A stretch of 64,000 nucleotides of DNA from the NCBI GenBank assembly GCA_964350265.1, contig CAYGJZ010000005.1, positions 1-64,000 of the forward strand, given 5' to 3'. Made by a program: the position numbers and the translations under genes. Positions 34,068-43,449 of the stretch are shown here, piece after piece. How positions within the stretch are numbered: the first letter of the stretch is position 1; every line of letters starts with the position of its first letter. The notes beneath the pieces were generated by a model that worked only from the letters and a program-made list of their open reading frames with translations, was not told the origin of the DNA and searched no databases. Origin of the DNA: BQJD01 sp964350265. GTDB lineage: Bacteria; Pseudomonadota; Gammaproteobacteria; Arenicellales; CAJQKF01.

Positions 34068-35171
34068 ATGAGTGCAGACGTCAGGCTGGAGAATGTCTCG
34101 ATCAAGTTCGGGTCGTTCGTCGCCGCACGTGATATCGACCTGACCATCGCCGGCGGCGAGTTCTTCAGTTTCCTTGGCCCGTCCGGCTGCGGAAAGACCA
34201 CCATCCTTCGCGCCGTATCCGGCTTTCTCAAGCCCTCCGAGGGCAGGGTGCTGATCGGCGGCCAGGACATGGCCGGCTACGGCCCCAATCGCCGCCCCAC
34301 CGCGCTGATCTTCCAGAACCTTGCCCTGTTCCCGCTGATGACGGTGTGGGAGAACATTGCCTTCGCGCTGGAGGTCAAGGGCGTGAAGGCGCCGCAGCGG
34401 CGCAAGAAGGCCGACGAACTGCTGGAACTGATCGCCCTCACCGGCCAGGGCGACAAGATGGTCGGCGAGCTGTCCGGCGGCCAGCGACAGCGTGTCGCCA
34501 TTGCCCGTGCCCTGGCGGCGGAGCCGAAGGTGCTGCTGCTCGACGAGCCGCTCTCCGCGCTGGACCTGAAGCTGCGCCAGCACATGCGCACCGAGCTGCG
34601 CGCCATCCAGCAACGGGTCGGCATCACCTTCATCTACATCACCCACGACCAGGGCGAGGCATTGACCATGTCCGATCACGTCGCGGTGATGCGCGAAGGC
34701 GTCATCGAGCAGGTCGGCGATGGCACCAGCATCTACGATTCCCCGGGCACCCCCTTCGTTGCCTCCTTCGTCGGCGAGAACAACCTGTTCCGCGGCAAGG
34801 TGACGGCGGTGCGCGACGGCATGGCCGAGGTGGAGACCAACGTCGGCAGGCTCTCCGCGCGGATCCCCGACAATGCGGTGGAAGTGCTTACCACCGGTGA
34901 CGACGCCCATGTCTTCCACCGTCCCGAATCATTGCGCTTCGCCCGCGGCGACGAGGCCGTGAACCGGATCAGCGCAACCATCGTCAACGAGGAGTTCGAA
35001 GGCAACTTCTGGCAGGTGTATTTCGAGGTGGCCAACAGCGACAAGGTCATCAAGATGTCCATGGTCAACGACGGGTCCAGTTCCGAGCGCACCATCGGGC
35101 AACGGGTCGACCTGGTCTGCGACCCGAGCCTGACCGTGGCGCTGCGCGCAGGCCCGCTGGCCGCCGAGTAG
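34068..35171 (+). CDS. Polyamine-type ABC transporter ATP-binding protein
   Basis: A 367-residue PotA-type ATPase. Walker A is GPSGCGKTT, the signature is LSGGQRQRVAIARALA, Walker B is VLLLDEPLSALD, and the switch His is in YITHDQGEA. A C-terminal TOBE domain (about residues 240-365) is present. It forms an importer with the binding protein upstream and the two permeases directly downstream (11 nt to the first). Confidence 0.93.
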   Translation: MSADVRLENVSIKFGSFVAARDIDLTIAGGEFFSFLGPSGCGKTTILRAVSGFLKPSEGRVLIGGQDMAGYGPNRRPTALIFQNLALFPLMTVWENIAFALEVKGVKAPQRRKKADELLELIALTGQGDKMVGELSGGQRQRVAIARALAAEPKVLLLDEPLSALDLKLRQHMRTELRAIQQRVGITFIYITHDQGEALTMSDHVAVMREGVIEQVGDGTSIYDSPGTPFVASFVGENNLFRGKVTAVRDGMAEVETNVGRLSARIPDNAVEVLTTGDDAHVFHRPESLRFARGDEAVNRISATIVNEEFEGNFWQVYFEVANSDKVIKMSMVNDGSSSERTIGQRVDLVCDPSLTVALRAGPLAAE

Positions 35172-35182
35172 GGGAGGTCGCC

Positions 35183-36112
35183 ATGGGACTGACCGCCTTT
35201 TTCAGGGAGTTCTTCCAGCGCAACGGCGTTGCCCTGTCGCTGTTCCTTCTCGGCGCGGTGGGATTCTGGATCTTCTTCCTGATCGTGCTGCCGCAGGTGT
35301 TCATGTTCGACTTCTCCTTCCGCTACAACCTGCCTCCGGCGGAAGTGGGCGGACCCAAGGATGTCTACACGCTCAGCCACTACAAGTTCCTCGTCTACGG
35401 CAGCGCGCAGAGCGCCGACTCCTACAACTTCATCGACCTGTCGGTATTCCTGCGCACCATCGGCGCGGCGGTGTTCGTCACCCTGTTCGATCTTGCCATC
35501 TGCTACCCCATCGCCTACTACCTGGCACAGGTGGCCAGGGGCGGCTGGGCGCGACTGATGGTGCTGTCGTTGATCGTGCCGTTCTGGGTCAACGAGATCC
35601 TGCGCGCCTTTGCCTTTCGCATCATCTTCGGCACCAACGGCATCATCAACGAGGGCATGCTGGCGATCGGGCTGATCGATGAACCCTATCCGTTCATTCG
35701 CGACAACATCGCCCTGTACGCCGGACTCGGCTATGCCTTCGTGCTGCTGATGATCTTTCCGCTGTACAACGCCATCGAGAGCCTGGACAGGAACCAGATC
35801 GAGGCCGCGCGCGACCTTGGCTCGCCGTGGTGGCGGATCCATTGGCGCATCGTCGTGCCCTTCGCCAAGCCGGGCATCAGCTCCGGTTGCACGATGGTGT
35901 TCATGCTCACCGCGGGGGCACTGGCCGCGCCGCAGATTCTCGGTGGTCCGAGCAGCCTGTGGTTTACCCAGATCATCTACCAGTGGTTCAACTCCGGCGG
36001 CAACTGGCCACGTGGCTCGGCCTATGCCATCGTGCTGCTGGCCACCTGTATCGTCTTCGTGCTGTTGATGATGCGGGTGTTCAAGGTCAAGCTCGGGGAG
36101 ATCGCCAAGTGA
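35183..36112 (+). CDS. Polyamine-type ABC transporter permease 1 (PotB-like)
   Basis: A 309-residue inner-membrane permease with an N-terminal helix (ALSLFLLGAVGFWIFFLIVLPQVFMF) and five more TM helices. The EAA loop that docks to the ATPase is EAARDLGSPWWRIHWRIVVPFAKPGI. A soluble loop after the first helix (residues about 50-95) is longer than in PotB. It overlaps the second permease by 4 nt. Confidence 0.92.
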   Translation: MGLTAFFREFFQRNGVALSLFLLGAVGFWIFFLIVLPQVFMFDFSFRYNLPPAEVGGPKDVYTLSHYKFLVYGSAQSADSYNFIDLSVFLRTIGAAVFVTLFDLAICYPIAYYLAQVARGGWARLMVLSLIVPFWVNEILRAFAFRIIFGTNGIINEGMLAIGLIDEPYPFIRDNIALYAGLGYAFVLLMIFPLYNAIESLDRNQIEAARDLGSPWWRIHWRIVVPFAKPGISSGCTMVFMLTAGALAAPQILGGPSSLWFTQIIYQWFNSGGNWPRGSAYAIVLLATCIVFVLLMMRVFKVKLGEIAK

Positions 36113-37524
36113 TCAGCGACCGCATCGGCAAGCTCGCGGTGCTGTTGTTCGTGGGCCTGTTCTTCGCCTACCTGTTCGGCCCGCTCATCATCATGAGCAT
36201 CACCGCCTTCAACACCGCCGAGTTTCCGCGCGTCTCGCCGTGGGACTGCTTCACCGTGGAGTGGTTCGACGTGCTGATGAACGACGACAAGCTGATGGAG
36301 GGGCTGCGCAACAGCTTCATCATCGGCTTCGGCGTGGTCCTGCTGGCGGTGCCCATCGGTCTTGCCGGCGCCCTGGTGCTGATGCAGGTCGGCCAGCGGG
36401 TGCGGCCCTGGTACTACACCATCGTGGTATCGCCGATCCTGATTCCCGGTGTCGTCCTCGGCATCTCCACGCTGATCTTCTGGGACCGTCTCGGCGCCAT
36501 GTTCAACGCCGACTACGAGTCGGTTTTCTACGACGGCATCTTCCTCACCATCATCGGCCAGACCACCTTCATCTCGGCCTATGCCATGCTGGTCTTCATC
36601 TCCCGCCTGCAGCGCTTCGACCCGGCGCTGGAAGAGGCGGCGCTCGACCTTGGCGCCAGCCACGTGCAGACCTTTCGCAAGATCCTGCTGCCGTTCCTGA
36701 AGCCGGCCATCGGCTCGGCCGCGGTGCTGGCCTTCCTCGCCTCCTTCGAGAACTACAACACCACCGTGTTCACCATCACCTCGGAGAGCACCCTGACCAC
36801 GGTGCTGGCGAGCAAGGTGCGCTACGGCATCAACCCGTCGATCAGCGCGCTGGCAGTGGTCATCGTCGCGCTGACCCTGTTCGCCGCCATCGTCATGGAG
36901 ATCAAGAAGCGCCGCACCGAGGCCTTCGAGAAGGCGATTTCCAAGGCCGTCATCGAGGGTACCGACGCGCTGTCGCGGCTGGGTCGGCAGAGCAACCGGC
37001 TGATCGATCCGGCCTTCGCCATGATCATCCTGATCTTCGTCGCCGGTATCGGCACCGCCTACTATGCCGGCAGCGTCGGCGTGGAGGAGTGCAAGGCCGA
37101 GGTCGCCGCGGAGAAGAAGCGCGACGTGGAGCGGCGCATTCGCGAGTTGCGCCAGCGGCAGATGTTCCAGGGCGCGCAGCCGGACGGTCGCCAGGGCGCC
37201 GCGGACGCCGCCGCCGGCACCAGCGGCATCAAGGCCAAGGGCACCGAGGGCTACCAGGGCATGTTCGCGCCGTCCAACCTGGAAAGCCAGGTGAAGGGCG
37301 AGGGCGAGGCGGCCGGCAGCGATGCCGCCCCGGCCGCGGGCACCGAGGGCTACCAGAACATCTTCGCCCCGTCCAACCTGGAAGGGCAGGTGGGCGGCCA
37401 GGAGGGCCAGGGTACCGAGGCAGCCGAGCCGCCGGCGGACGACGCCGGCAACGGCGACGGTGCAGGCGGCTACCAGGGCATCTTCGCGCCGACCAACCTC
37501 AAGGGCCAGGTCGGCGGCGACTAG
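36109..37524 (+). CDS. Polyamine-type ABC transporter permease 2 (PotC-like) with repeat-bearing C-terminal extension
   Basis: A 471-residue protein in which residues 1-270 form an ordinary PotC-like permease with six TM helices and the EAA loop EEAALDLGASHVQTFRKILLPF. The rest, about 200 residues, is unusual. An added hydrophobic helix (about 303-323, PAFAMIILIFVAGIGTAYYA) is followed by a charged coiled coil (AEKKRDVERRIRELRQRQ) and then three copies of GYQ-(G/N)-(M/I)-FAP-(S/T)-NL-x2-QV-x-G, starting near residues 379, 412 and 452. PotC is normally about 265 residues. With a seventh helix the repeat tail would face the periplasm. The start is a GTG overlapping permease 1. Confidence 0.9.
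   Translation: MISDRIGKLAVLLFVGLFFAYLFGPLIIMSITAFNTAEFPRVSPWDCFTVEWFDVLMNDDKLMEGLRNSFIIGFGVVLLAVPIGLAGALVLMQVGQRVRPWYYTIVVSPILIPGVVLGISTLIFWDRLGAMFNADYESVFYDGIFLTIIGQTTFISAYAMLVFISRLQRFDPALEEAALDLGASHVQTFRKILLPFLKPAIGSAAVLAFLASFENYNTTVFTITSESTLTTVLASKVRYGINPSISALAVVIVALTLFAAIVMEIKKRRTEAFEKAISKAVIEGTDALSRLGRQSNRLIDPAFAMIILIFVAGIGTAYYAGSVGVEECKAEVAAEKKRDVERRIRELRQRQMFQGAQPDGRQGAADAAAGTSGIKAKGTEGYQGMFAPSNLESQVKGEGEAAGSDAAPAAGTEGYQNIFAPSNLEGQVGGQEGQGTEAAEPPADDAGNGDGAGGYQGIFAPTNLKGQVGGD
37243..37518 (+). repeat. Three in-frame peptide repeats in the permease tail
   Basis: Codons starting at 37243, 37342 and 37462 open three copies of a 17-18-residue motif: GYQGMFAPSNLESQVKG, GYQNIFAPSNLEGQVGG and GYQGIFAPTNLKGQVGG. 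They are separated by acidic Gly/Ala/Glu linkers, with periods of 33 and 40 residues. The protein repeat is conserved better than the linkers, which suggests selection on the motif. Confidence 0.85.
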
Positions 37525-37611
37525 CGCCCGGGCGGTGCCGCGGGTACAGTGTCCACGGCGACCGCCTGACGACGATCGCCAGCAACCACCGGTAGGGAGG
37601 CCCGCATTCAC

Positions 37612-38664
37612 ATGCCAGTACGCACTACCTGCATCGGGGCCTACCCGAAACCGGAGTATGTCCGCCTGCCGGACTGGTTCTCCATTCCCGCCGGCCCGGA
37701 CAGCGCCGATCCCACCGAGACCTGGCAGGCCGCCTTCGACGCGCTCGGACCGGATGCCGCCGAGATCCTTGACCGCGGCGTTGCCGAGGCCATCTCCGAC
37801 CAGGTGGATGCCGGCATCGACGTGCCCACCGATGGCGAGATCCCGCGCGAGAACTACATCCACTACCACTGCCGACACCTGCAGGGCTTCGACTTCTCCA
37901 CGCTGACGGAGAAGGTGCTGCGCAACGGCGCCTATACCGCCAGGCTGCCCACCATTACCGGGCCGGTGGCCGCCCGCGATGTCTTCCTCGTCGACGACTA
38001 CCGCCGTGCCCAGGCACATTGCGATCGGCCGGTGAAGATCACCATGCCCGGACCGATGACCATTACCGACACCAATGCCGACGACTACTACCACGATCCC
38101 GCGCGCCTCGGCGCCGATCTTGCCGATGCGCTGAACCGCGAGGTGCTGGCGCTGGCCGAGGCCGGCTGCCGGCACATCCAGATCGACGAACCGCTGTTCG
38201 CGCGCAAGCCGACCGAAGCCCTGGCCTATGGCTTCGCCAACCTCGAGCGTGCCTTCGCCCACTGTCCGCCGGAGGTCACCCGCACCGTGCACATGTGCTG
38301 CGGCTACCCCGATCGCCTGGACAACCCGGATTATCCCAAGGCCGACCGTCATGCCTACCTGGAACTGGCCGATGCCATCGAAGCCTCCAGCATCGACGCG
38401 GTCTCGCTGGAGGATGCCCATCGACCGAACGCCGCGGCCTTGTTCGAGCGCTTTCGGCAGACCACCCTGATCATCGGCTTCGTCGCCGTCGCCCGCAGCC
38501 GGGTGGAAGAGGTGGAGGAGATTCGCCGTCGCATGCGCGAGGTGCTGGCGGTGGTGGACGCCGAACGACTGGTGGCGGCGCCGGACTGTGGCCTGGGCCT
38601 GCTCGGCCGGGAGCGGGCGCGGGCCAAGCTCGACCACCTGTGTCGCGCCGCCCGCGCGGTGTGA
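37612..38664 (+). CDS. MetE-like cobalamin-independent methyltransferase (C-terminal-domain only)
   Basis: A 350-residue protein matching the catalytic C-terminal half of MetE. The zinc site appears intact: His and Cys in TVHMCCGY, Glu in VSLEDAH and Cys in APDCGLGLL. KITMPGPMTITDT is the substrate loop. Full MetE is about 760 residues; single-domain relatives use other methyl donors or acceptors and their roles vary. It lies 87 nt after the amine transporter and 13 nt before a VOC gene, so it may act on an imported methylated compound. That function is inference. Confidence 0.85.
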   Translation: MPVRTTCIGAYPKPEYVRLPDWFSIPAGPDSADPTETWQAAFDALGPDAAEILDRGVAEAISDQVDAGIDVPTDGEIPRENYIHYHCRHLQGFDFSTLTEKVLRNGAYTARLPTITGPVAARDVFLVDDYRRAQAHCDRPVKITMPGPMTITDTNADDYYHDPARLGADLADALNREVLALAEAGCRHIQIDEPLFARKPTEALAYGFANLERAFAHCPPEVTRTVHMCCGYPDRLDNPDYPKADRHAYLELADAIEASSIDAVSLEDAHRPNAAALFERFRQTTLIIGFVAVARSRVEEVEEIRRRMREVLAVVDAERLVAAPDCGLGLLGRERARAKLDHLCRAARAV

Positions 38665-38677
38665 GAGGGGCAGCTCG

Positions 38678-39091
38678 ATGATCCGGGTGGCGGGAATCGA
38701 CCACGTGGTGCTGCGCAGCGCCGATGCCGAGCGCCTGGTGGCCTTCTACGGCGAGGTGCTTGGCTGCGCGGTGGAACGACGCACCGCGCCCGAGGTCGGC
38801 CTGGTGCAGTTGCGCGCCGGCAACGCACTGGTCGACATCGTCTCCGTGGACGGCAGTCTTGGTCGCGCAGGCGGCGCGGCGCCGGGAACCGGGGGGCGCA
38901 ACATGGATCACCTGTGCCTGCGCCTGCTGGATTTCGACGAGGCGGCCATACGCCGTCACCTGGCCAGCCATGGCGTCGAAGCGGGTGAAACCGCGCGTCG
39001 TTACGGCGCCGAGGGCAGCGGACCGTCGATCTACATCAGCGACCCCGACGGCAACGTGGTGGAACTGAAGGGGCCGCCGGCGCCGGACTGA
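38678..39091 (+). CDS. VOC family protein (glyoxalase/dioxygenase fold)
   Basis: A 137-residue protein with paired beta-alpha-beta-beta-beta modules: GIDHVVLRSADAERLVAFYGEVLGC in the first and NMDHLCLRLLDFDEAAIRRHL with ISDPDGNVVELKG in the second. Candidate metal ligands are the His in IDHVVL, the His in MDHLCL and the Glu in VVELKG. The reaction cannot be predicted. It is close behind the MetE-like gene on the same strand. Confidence 0.85.
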   Translation: MIRVAGIDHVVLRSADAERLVAFYGEVLGCAVERRTAPEVGLVQLRAGNALVDIVSVDGSLGRAGGAAPGTGGRNMDHLCLRLLDFDEAAIRRHLASHGVEAGETARRYGAEGSGPSIYISDPDGNVVELKGPPAPD

Positions 39092-39099
39092 GGCGGCGC

Positions 39100-39450
39100 T
39101 CAGCCCTCGTCGTGCTGCTGCCGGCTGTCGGCCGGCGCCTGGTCGCGGTCATCGATGCCATAGTCGCGCACGACCTCGGCGATGCGCAGCCGGTAGTCCT
39201 TGAAGTAGCTCGACCGGCCCAGTGCCTGGGCCTTGCGGTGCTCCGGCAGGTTGCGCCAGTTGGCCAGCGCCTCCTCGTCGCGGAAGAAGCTCAAGGAGAG
39301 CACCTTGCCGGGGGTGGACAGGCTCTCGAAGCGCTCGACGGAGAGAAAGCCGTCGATGGTTTCCAACAGCGGTCGCAGCGCCGCGGCCGTGTCCAGGTAG
39401 TGGCTGCGCCGGTCCTCGTGGGGCGTGACTTCGAAGATCACCGCGATCAT
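39100..39450 (-). CDS. Antibiotic biosynthesis monooxygenase (ABM) domain protein
   Basis: A 116-residue ferredoxin-like ABM-fold protein: IAVIFEVTPHEDRRSHYLDTAAALRPLLETIDGFLSVERFES, then LSLSFFRDEEALANWRN and HRKAQALGRSSYFKDYRLRIAEV. Relatives range from quinol monooxygenases to haem-degrading enzymes; no haem-ligand pattern is clear. The ATG at 39450 gives a normal start. It is divergent from an ArsR-type regulator, a common pairing, so the regulator may control it. Confidence 0.85.
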   Translation of the reverse strand: MIAVIFEVTPHEDRRSHYLDTAAALRPLLETIDGFLSVERFESLSTPGKVLSLSFFRDEEALANWRNLPEHRKAQALGRSSYFKDYRLRIAEVVRDYGIDDRDQAPADSRQQHDEG

Positions 39451-39587
39451 GGCTTGGCTCCTTGTTGGCATTCGTTGGCTGCGGGCAGGTCGGCAATTCT
39501 CGCCCCCGGCGGGGTCGTTGACCAGACCTTTGACAGCATGCAGGGTAGGGGAATAGGCTGCCTGGATACTTCGACGGGTAACGAACC

Positions 39588-40456
39588 ATGCCTGCACCCC
39601 CGATAGCCGCCCTCGGCGCGTTGATCGGCGACCCGGCCCGCGCCTTGATGCTCTCGGCGCTGATGGACGGCTGTGCCCGCACCGCCACCGAGCTGGCGGT
39701 GGAGGCCGGCATCGGTCGTGCCACCGCCAGCGCCCATCTCGCCAAGCTCACCGCTCGCGGGCTGCTGTCGCTGGAGCGGCAGGGACGGCACCGCTACTTC
39801 CGTCTTGCCTCCGACGAGGTCGCATCGGTGCTGGAGTCGCTGATGGTGCTCGGCGCCTCGACGCCGCCTGCGCGTCACCCGCCGCGCGAGGACGCCGAGC
39901 GCGAGGCGCGCAGTTGCTACGACCACCTGGCCGGGCGCCTCGGCGTCGAACTGCTCGATGCCCTCGGCCGGGCCGGGCATCTCGCGCTGGCAGGCGACGA
40001 GGTTGTCCTGTCGCCCGGCGGGCGCGACTTCTTCCTTGCCGAGGGGATCGACATCGAATCGCTGGAGCNNNNNNNNNNNNNNNNNNNNNNNNNNNNNNNN
40101 NNNNNNNNNNNNNNNNNNNNNNNNNNNNNNNNNNNNNNNNNNNNNNNNNNNNNNNNNNNNNNNNNNNNCCCGGCGGGCGCGACTTCTTCCTTGCCGAGGG
40201 GATCGACATCGAATCGCTGGAGCGCGGTCGTCGGCGCATGGCCCGGCTGTGCCTGGACTGGAGCGAGCGTCGTCACCACCTCGCCGGCGCCCTCGGTGCC
40301 GCGCTGTTCGACGGCTTCCTCGCCAGGGGATGGATCGAGCGCGCGGCGGGCAGCCGCGCGGTACGGGTCACTGCCCGCGGTCGACCGGCCCTGCGGCAAT
40401 GGTTCGGGGTGGACGTGGTCGAGCAGCAGCCACGTTCCGGCCGCGCATCCGGCTAG
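39588..40456 (+). CDS. ArsR-family winged-helix regulator, interrupted by an assembly gap
   Basis: An N-terminal ArsR winged helix is present: LGALIGDPARALMLSALMDG, TATELAVEAGIGRATASAHLAKLTARGLLSLERQGRHRYFRLAS. It continues into a longer C-terminal part. A 100-N gap with a 55-nt duplicate splits the gene. Removing the gap and one duplicate restores an unbroken 237-codon protein, which is the likely true gene. The metal-binding CxC of metal-sensing ArsR members is absent. Its 3' end overlaps the convergent unknown gene by 4 nt. It probably regulates the divergent ABM gene. Confidence 0.85.
40069..40168. other. Assembly gap (100 N) with 55-nt duplicated flanks
   Basis: Exactly 100 N are flanked by the identical 55-nt sequence at 40014-40068 and 40169-40223. 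The reading frame of the ArsR gene is restored when one copy and the N run are removed, so this is an unmerged contig overlap and not a true tandem repeat. Confidence 0.95.
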
Positions 40457-40896
40457 GGCTGCGTGGCGATGCCGCGGAAAAAGTCTGCCGCCTCCAGGCC
40501 CTCGGTGCGGCACCAGTTGCGGAAACCGCCGAGGCCACGGTTCTGCCATTCGGCATCGGCCCGTTTCCAGCCTTCCATGCGTGCCTGCTCGACGTCGTCG
40601 ACCTGCAACGAGCCGGCCGCGATGATGCGGTCCCGCTCGCGGCGGAAGCCCTCCGCCACCAGCGGCGCCACCAGCGAGCAGTAGCTGGCCACCTCCACGC
40701 GGTAGACGAGGTCGGCGAGGGCGCCAGCGTGGTCCGTGTCCTGCGCGGCCGCCGTGCCTGCCAGCAGGGCGAGGGCGCACAACGCCGACCGCCCGGCCCG
40801 TGGCCGGGTTGGATCATGCCGTCGCCGGGTACTGGCCCTACTGGTGCCGACCGGGTTGCAGCACACTGGCACACCACGCACAATGCGGCGACGCAT
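40453..40896 (-). CDS. Putative exported protein of unknown function
   Basis: A frame that is open from 40992, with a plausible internal ATG at 40896. It contains a signal-peptide-like stretch (GRSALCALALLAGTAAAQD) and about 95 mature residues with YRVEVASYCSLVAPLVAEGF and ADAEWQNRGLGGFRNWCRTEG. Two cysteines (SYC and NWC) could form a disulfide. The start is unresolved because no good ribosome site is seen near the signal peptide. No family is recognised. It converges with the ArsR gene and is divergent from mmsA. Confidence 0.55.
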   Translation of the reverse strand: MRRRIVRGVPVCCNPVGTSRASTRRRHDPTRPRAGRSALCALALLAGTAAAQDTDHAGALADLVYRVEVASYCSLVAPLVAEGFRRERDRIIAAGSLQVDDVEQARMEGWKRADAEWQNRGLGGFRNWCRTEGLEAADFFRGIATQP

Positions 40897-40973
40897 GCCC
40901 GTCTTCCGGGCCCGGCGCGTTCGCCGTGGAAGCTGCCTGCTTCGCCATGCACTGCACATTCGAGGAAATGCCG

Positions 40974-42491
<1,518 letters not shown>

Positions 42492-42569
42492 CCGCCCTTC
42501 GGCCCGGTCGATCCGGCCCGCGGGCCGGGTCGGCGTGCCGCCAGTTCGCCCAGCAACGGAGCTTGAACG

Positions 42570-43433
42570 ATGACGACGCGGTTGCCGCTGCTCGCCTTGG
42601 CCTTGGCCATGCTCCCCGTTCCCGCCGTCGCCGACGAGGTCGAGCGCGGTGCCTACCTGGTGGCCGCCGGCGGCTGCGTGGGCTGCCACACCGTCGAGGA
42701 CGGTGAAGACGCCGACTACCTCGCCGGGGGCCGGGCGCTGGCCTCTCCGTTCGGCACCTTCTACGCCCCCAACATTACCCCCGACGTGGAAACCGGTATC
42801 GGCGGATTCAGCGACGAGGACTTTCTGCGCGCCTTCCGCGAAGGTGTCGCGCCCGACGGGCGCCACTACTACCCGGCCTTTCCCTATACCTCCTACACCG
42901 GCATTCGCGACCAGGACCTGCTGGCCATCAAGGCCTACCTGGACAGCGTCGCGCCGGTGCGGCGGGAAAACCGTGCCCACGAACTCGCCTGGTATGCCTC
43001 GATGCGCTGGTCACTGGGGCCGTGGAAGACGCTGTTCTTCAAGCCCGGCGAATTCGTCGCCGATCCCGACCGCGACGAGCAGTGGAACCGCGGCGCCTAC
43101 CTGGTGCGGCACCTGGGGCACTGCGGCGAGTGCCACAGCCCGCGCAACGCCATTGGCGTGGTCGACGCCTCGCGGGAACTGGCCGGCAATGCCAACGGCG
43201 CCGACGGCGAGTCGGTGCCCAACATCACGCCCCACGACAGCGGCATCGGTAGCTGGTCGTCCGGCGACCTGTCGGACCTGCTGGAGATCGGCATGTACCC
43301 GGACGGCGATTTCGTCGGCGGTTCGATGACCGAGGTGGTGGACCACGGCACCGCCCGGCTGACCGCCGACGACCGTGCCGCCATCATCGCCTACCTGCAG
43401 GCACTGCCGCCGTTGCCCGACGCCTCGGAGTAG
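42570..43433 (+). CDS. Exported di-heme cytochrome c
   Basis: A 287-residue periplasmic protein with a 21-residue signal peptide (LPLLALALAMLPVPAVADE). Two c-type heme sites are visible: CVGCH (about residues 36-40) and CGECH (about 188-192), each in a domain with a following NITPD or NITPH segment carrying a likely axial ligand. It resembles the cytochrome subunit of membrane-bound alcohol, aldehyde or gluconate dehydrogenases, which has three hemes in most cases; this one has two, and no dehydrogenase gene is adjacent. Its electron donor is unknown. Confidence 0.88.
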   Translation: MTTRLPLLALALAMLPVPAVADEVERGAYLVAAGGCVGCHTVEDGEDADYLAGGRALASPFGTFYAPNITPDVETGIGGFSDEDFLRAFREGVAPDGRHYYPAFPYTSYTGIRDQDLLAIKAYLDSVAPVRRENRAHELAWYASMRWSLGPWKTLFFKPGEFVADPDRDEQWNRGAYLVRHLGHCGECHSPRNAIGVVDASRELAGNANGADGESVPNITPHDSGIGSWSSGDLSDLLEIGMYPDGDFVGGSMTEVVDHGTARLTADDRAAIIAYLQALPPLPDASE

Positions 43434-43449
43434 TCGCCGCCCAGGTCGC

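Noticed and set aside
36022..38637. A minus-strand open frame of about 870 codons across the permease and MetE-like genes
   Set aside because: It is antisense to two clear genes and has low-complexity His/Gln/Val-rich content; it is a G+C shadow.
40014..40223. Tandem duplication inside the ArsR-like gene
   Set aside because: The identical 55-nt copies flank exactly 100 N and match the artefact at 55980; collapsing them restores the gene.
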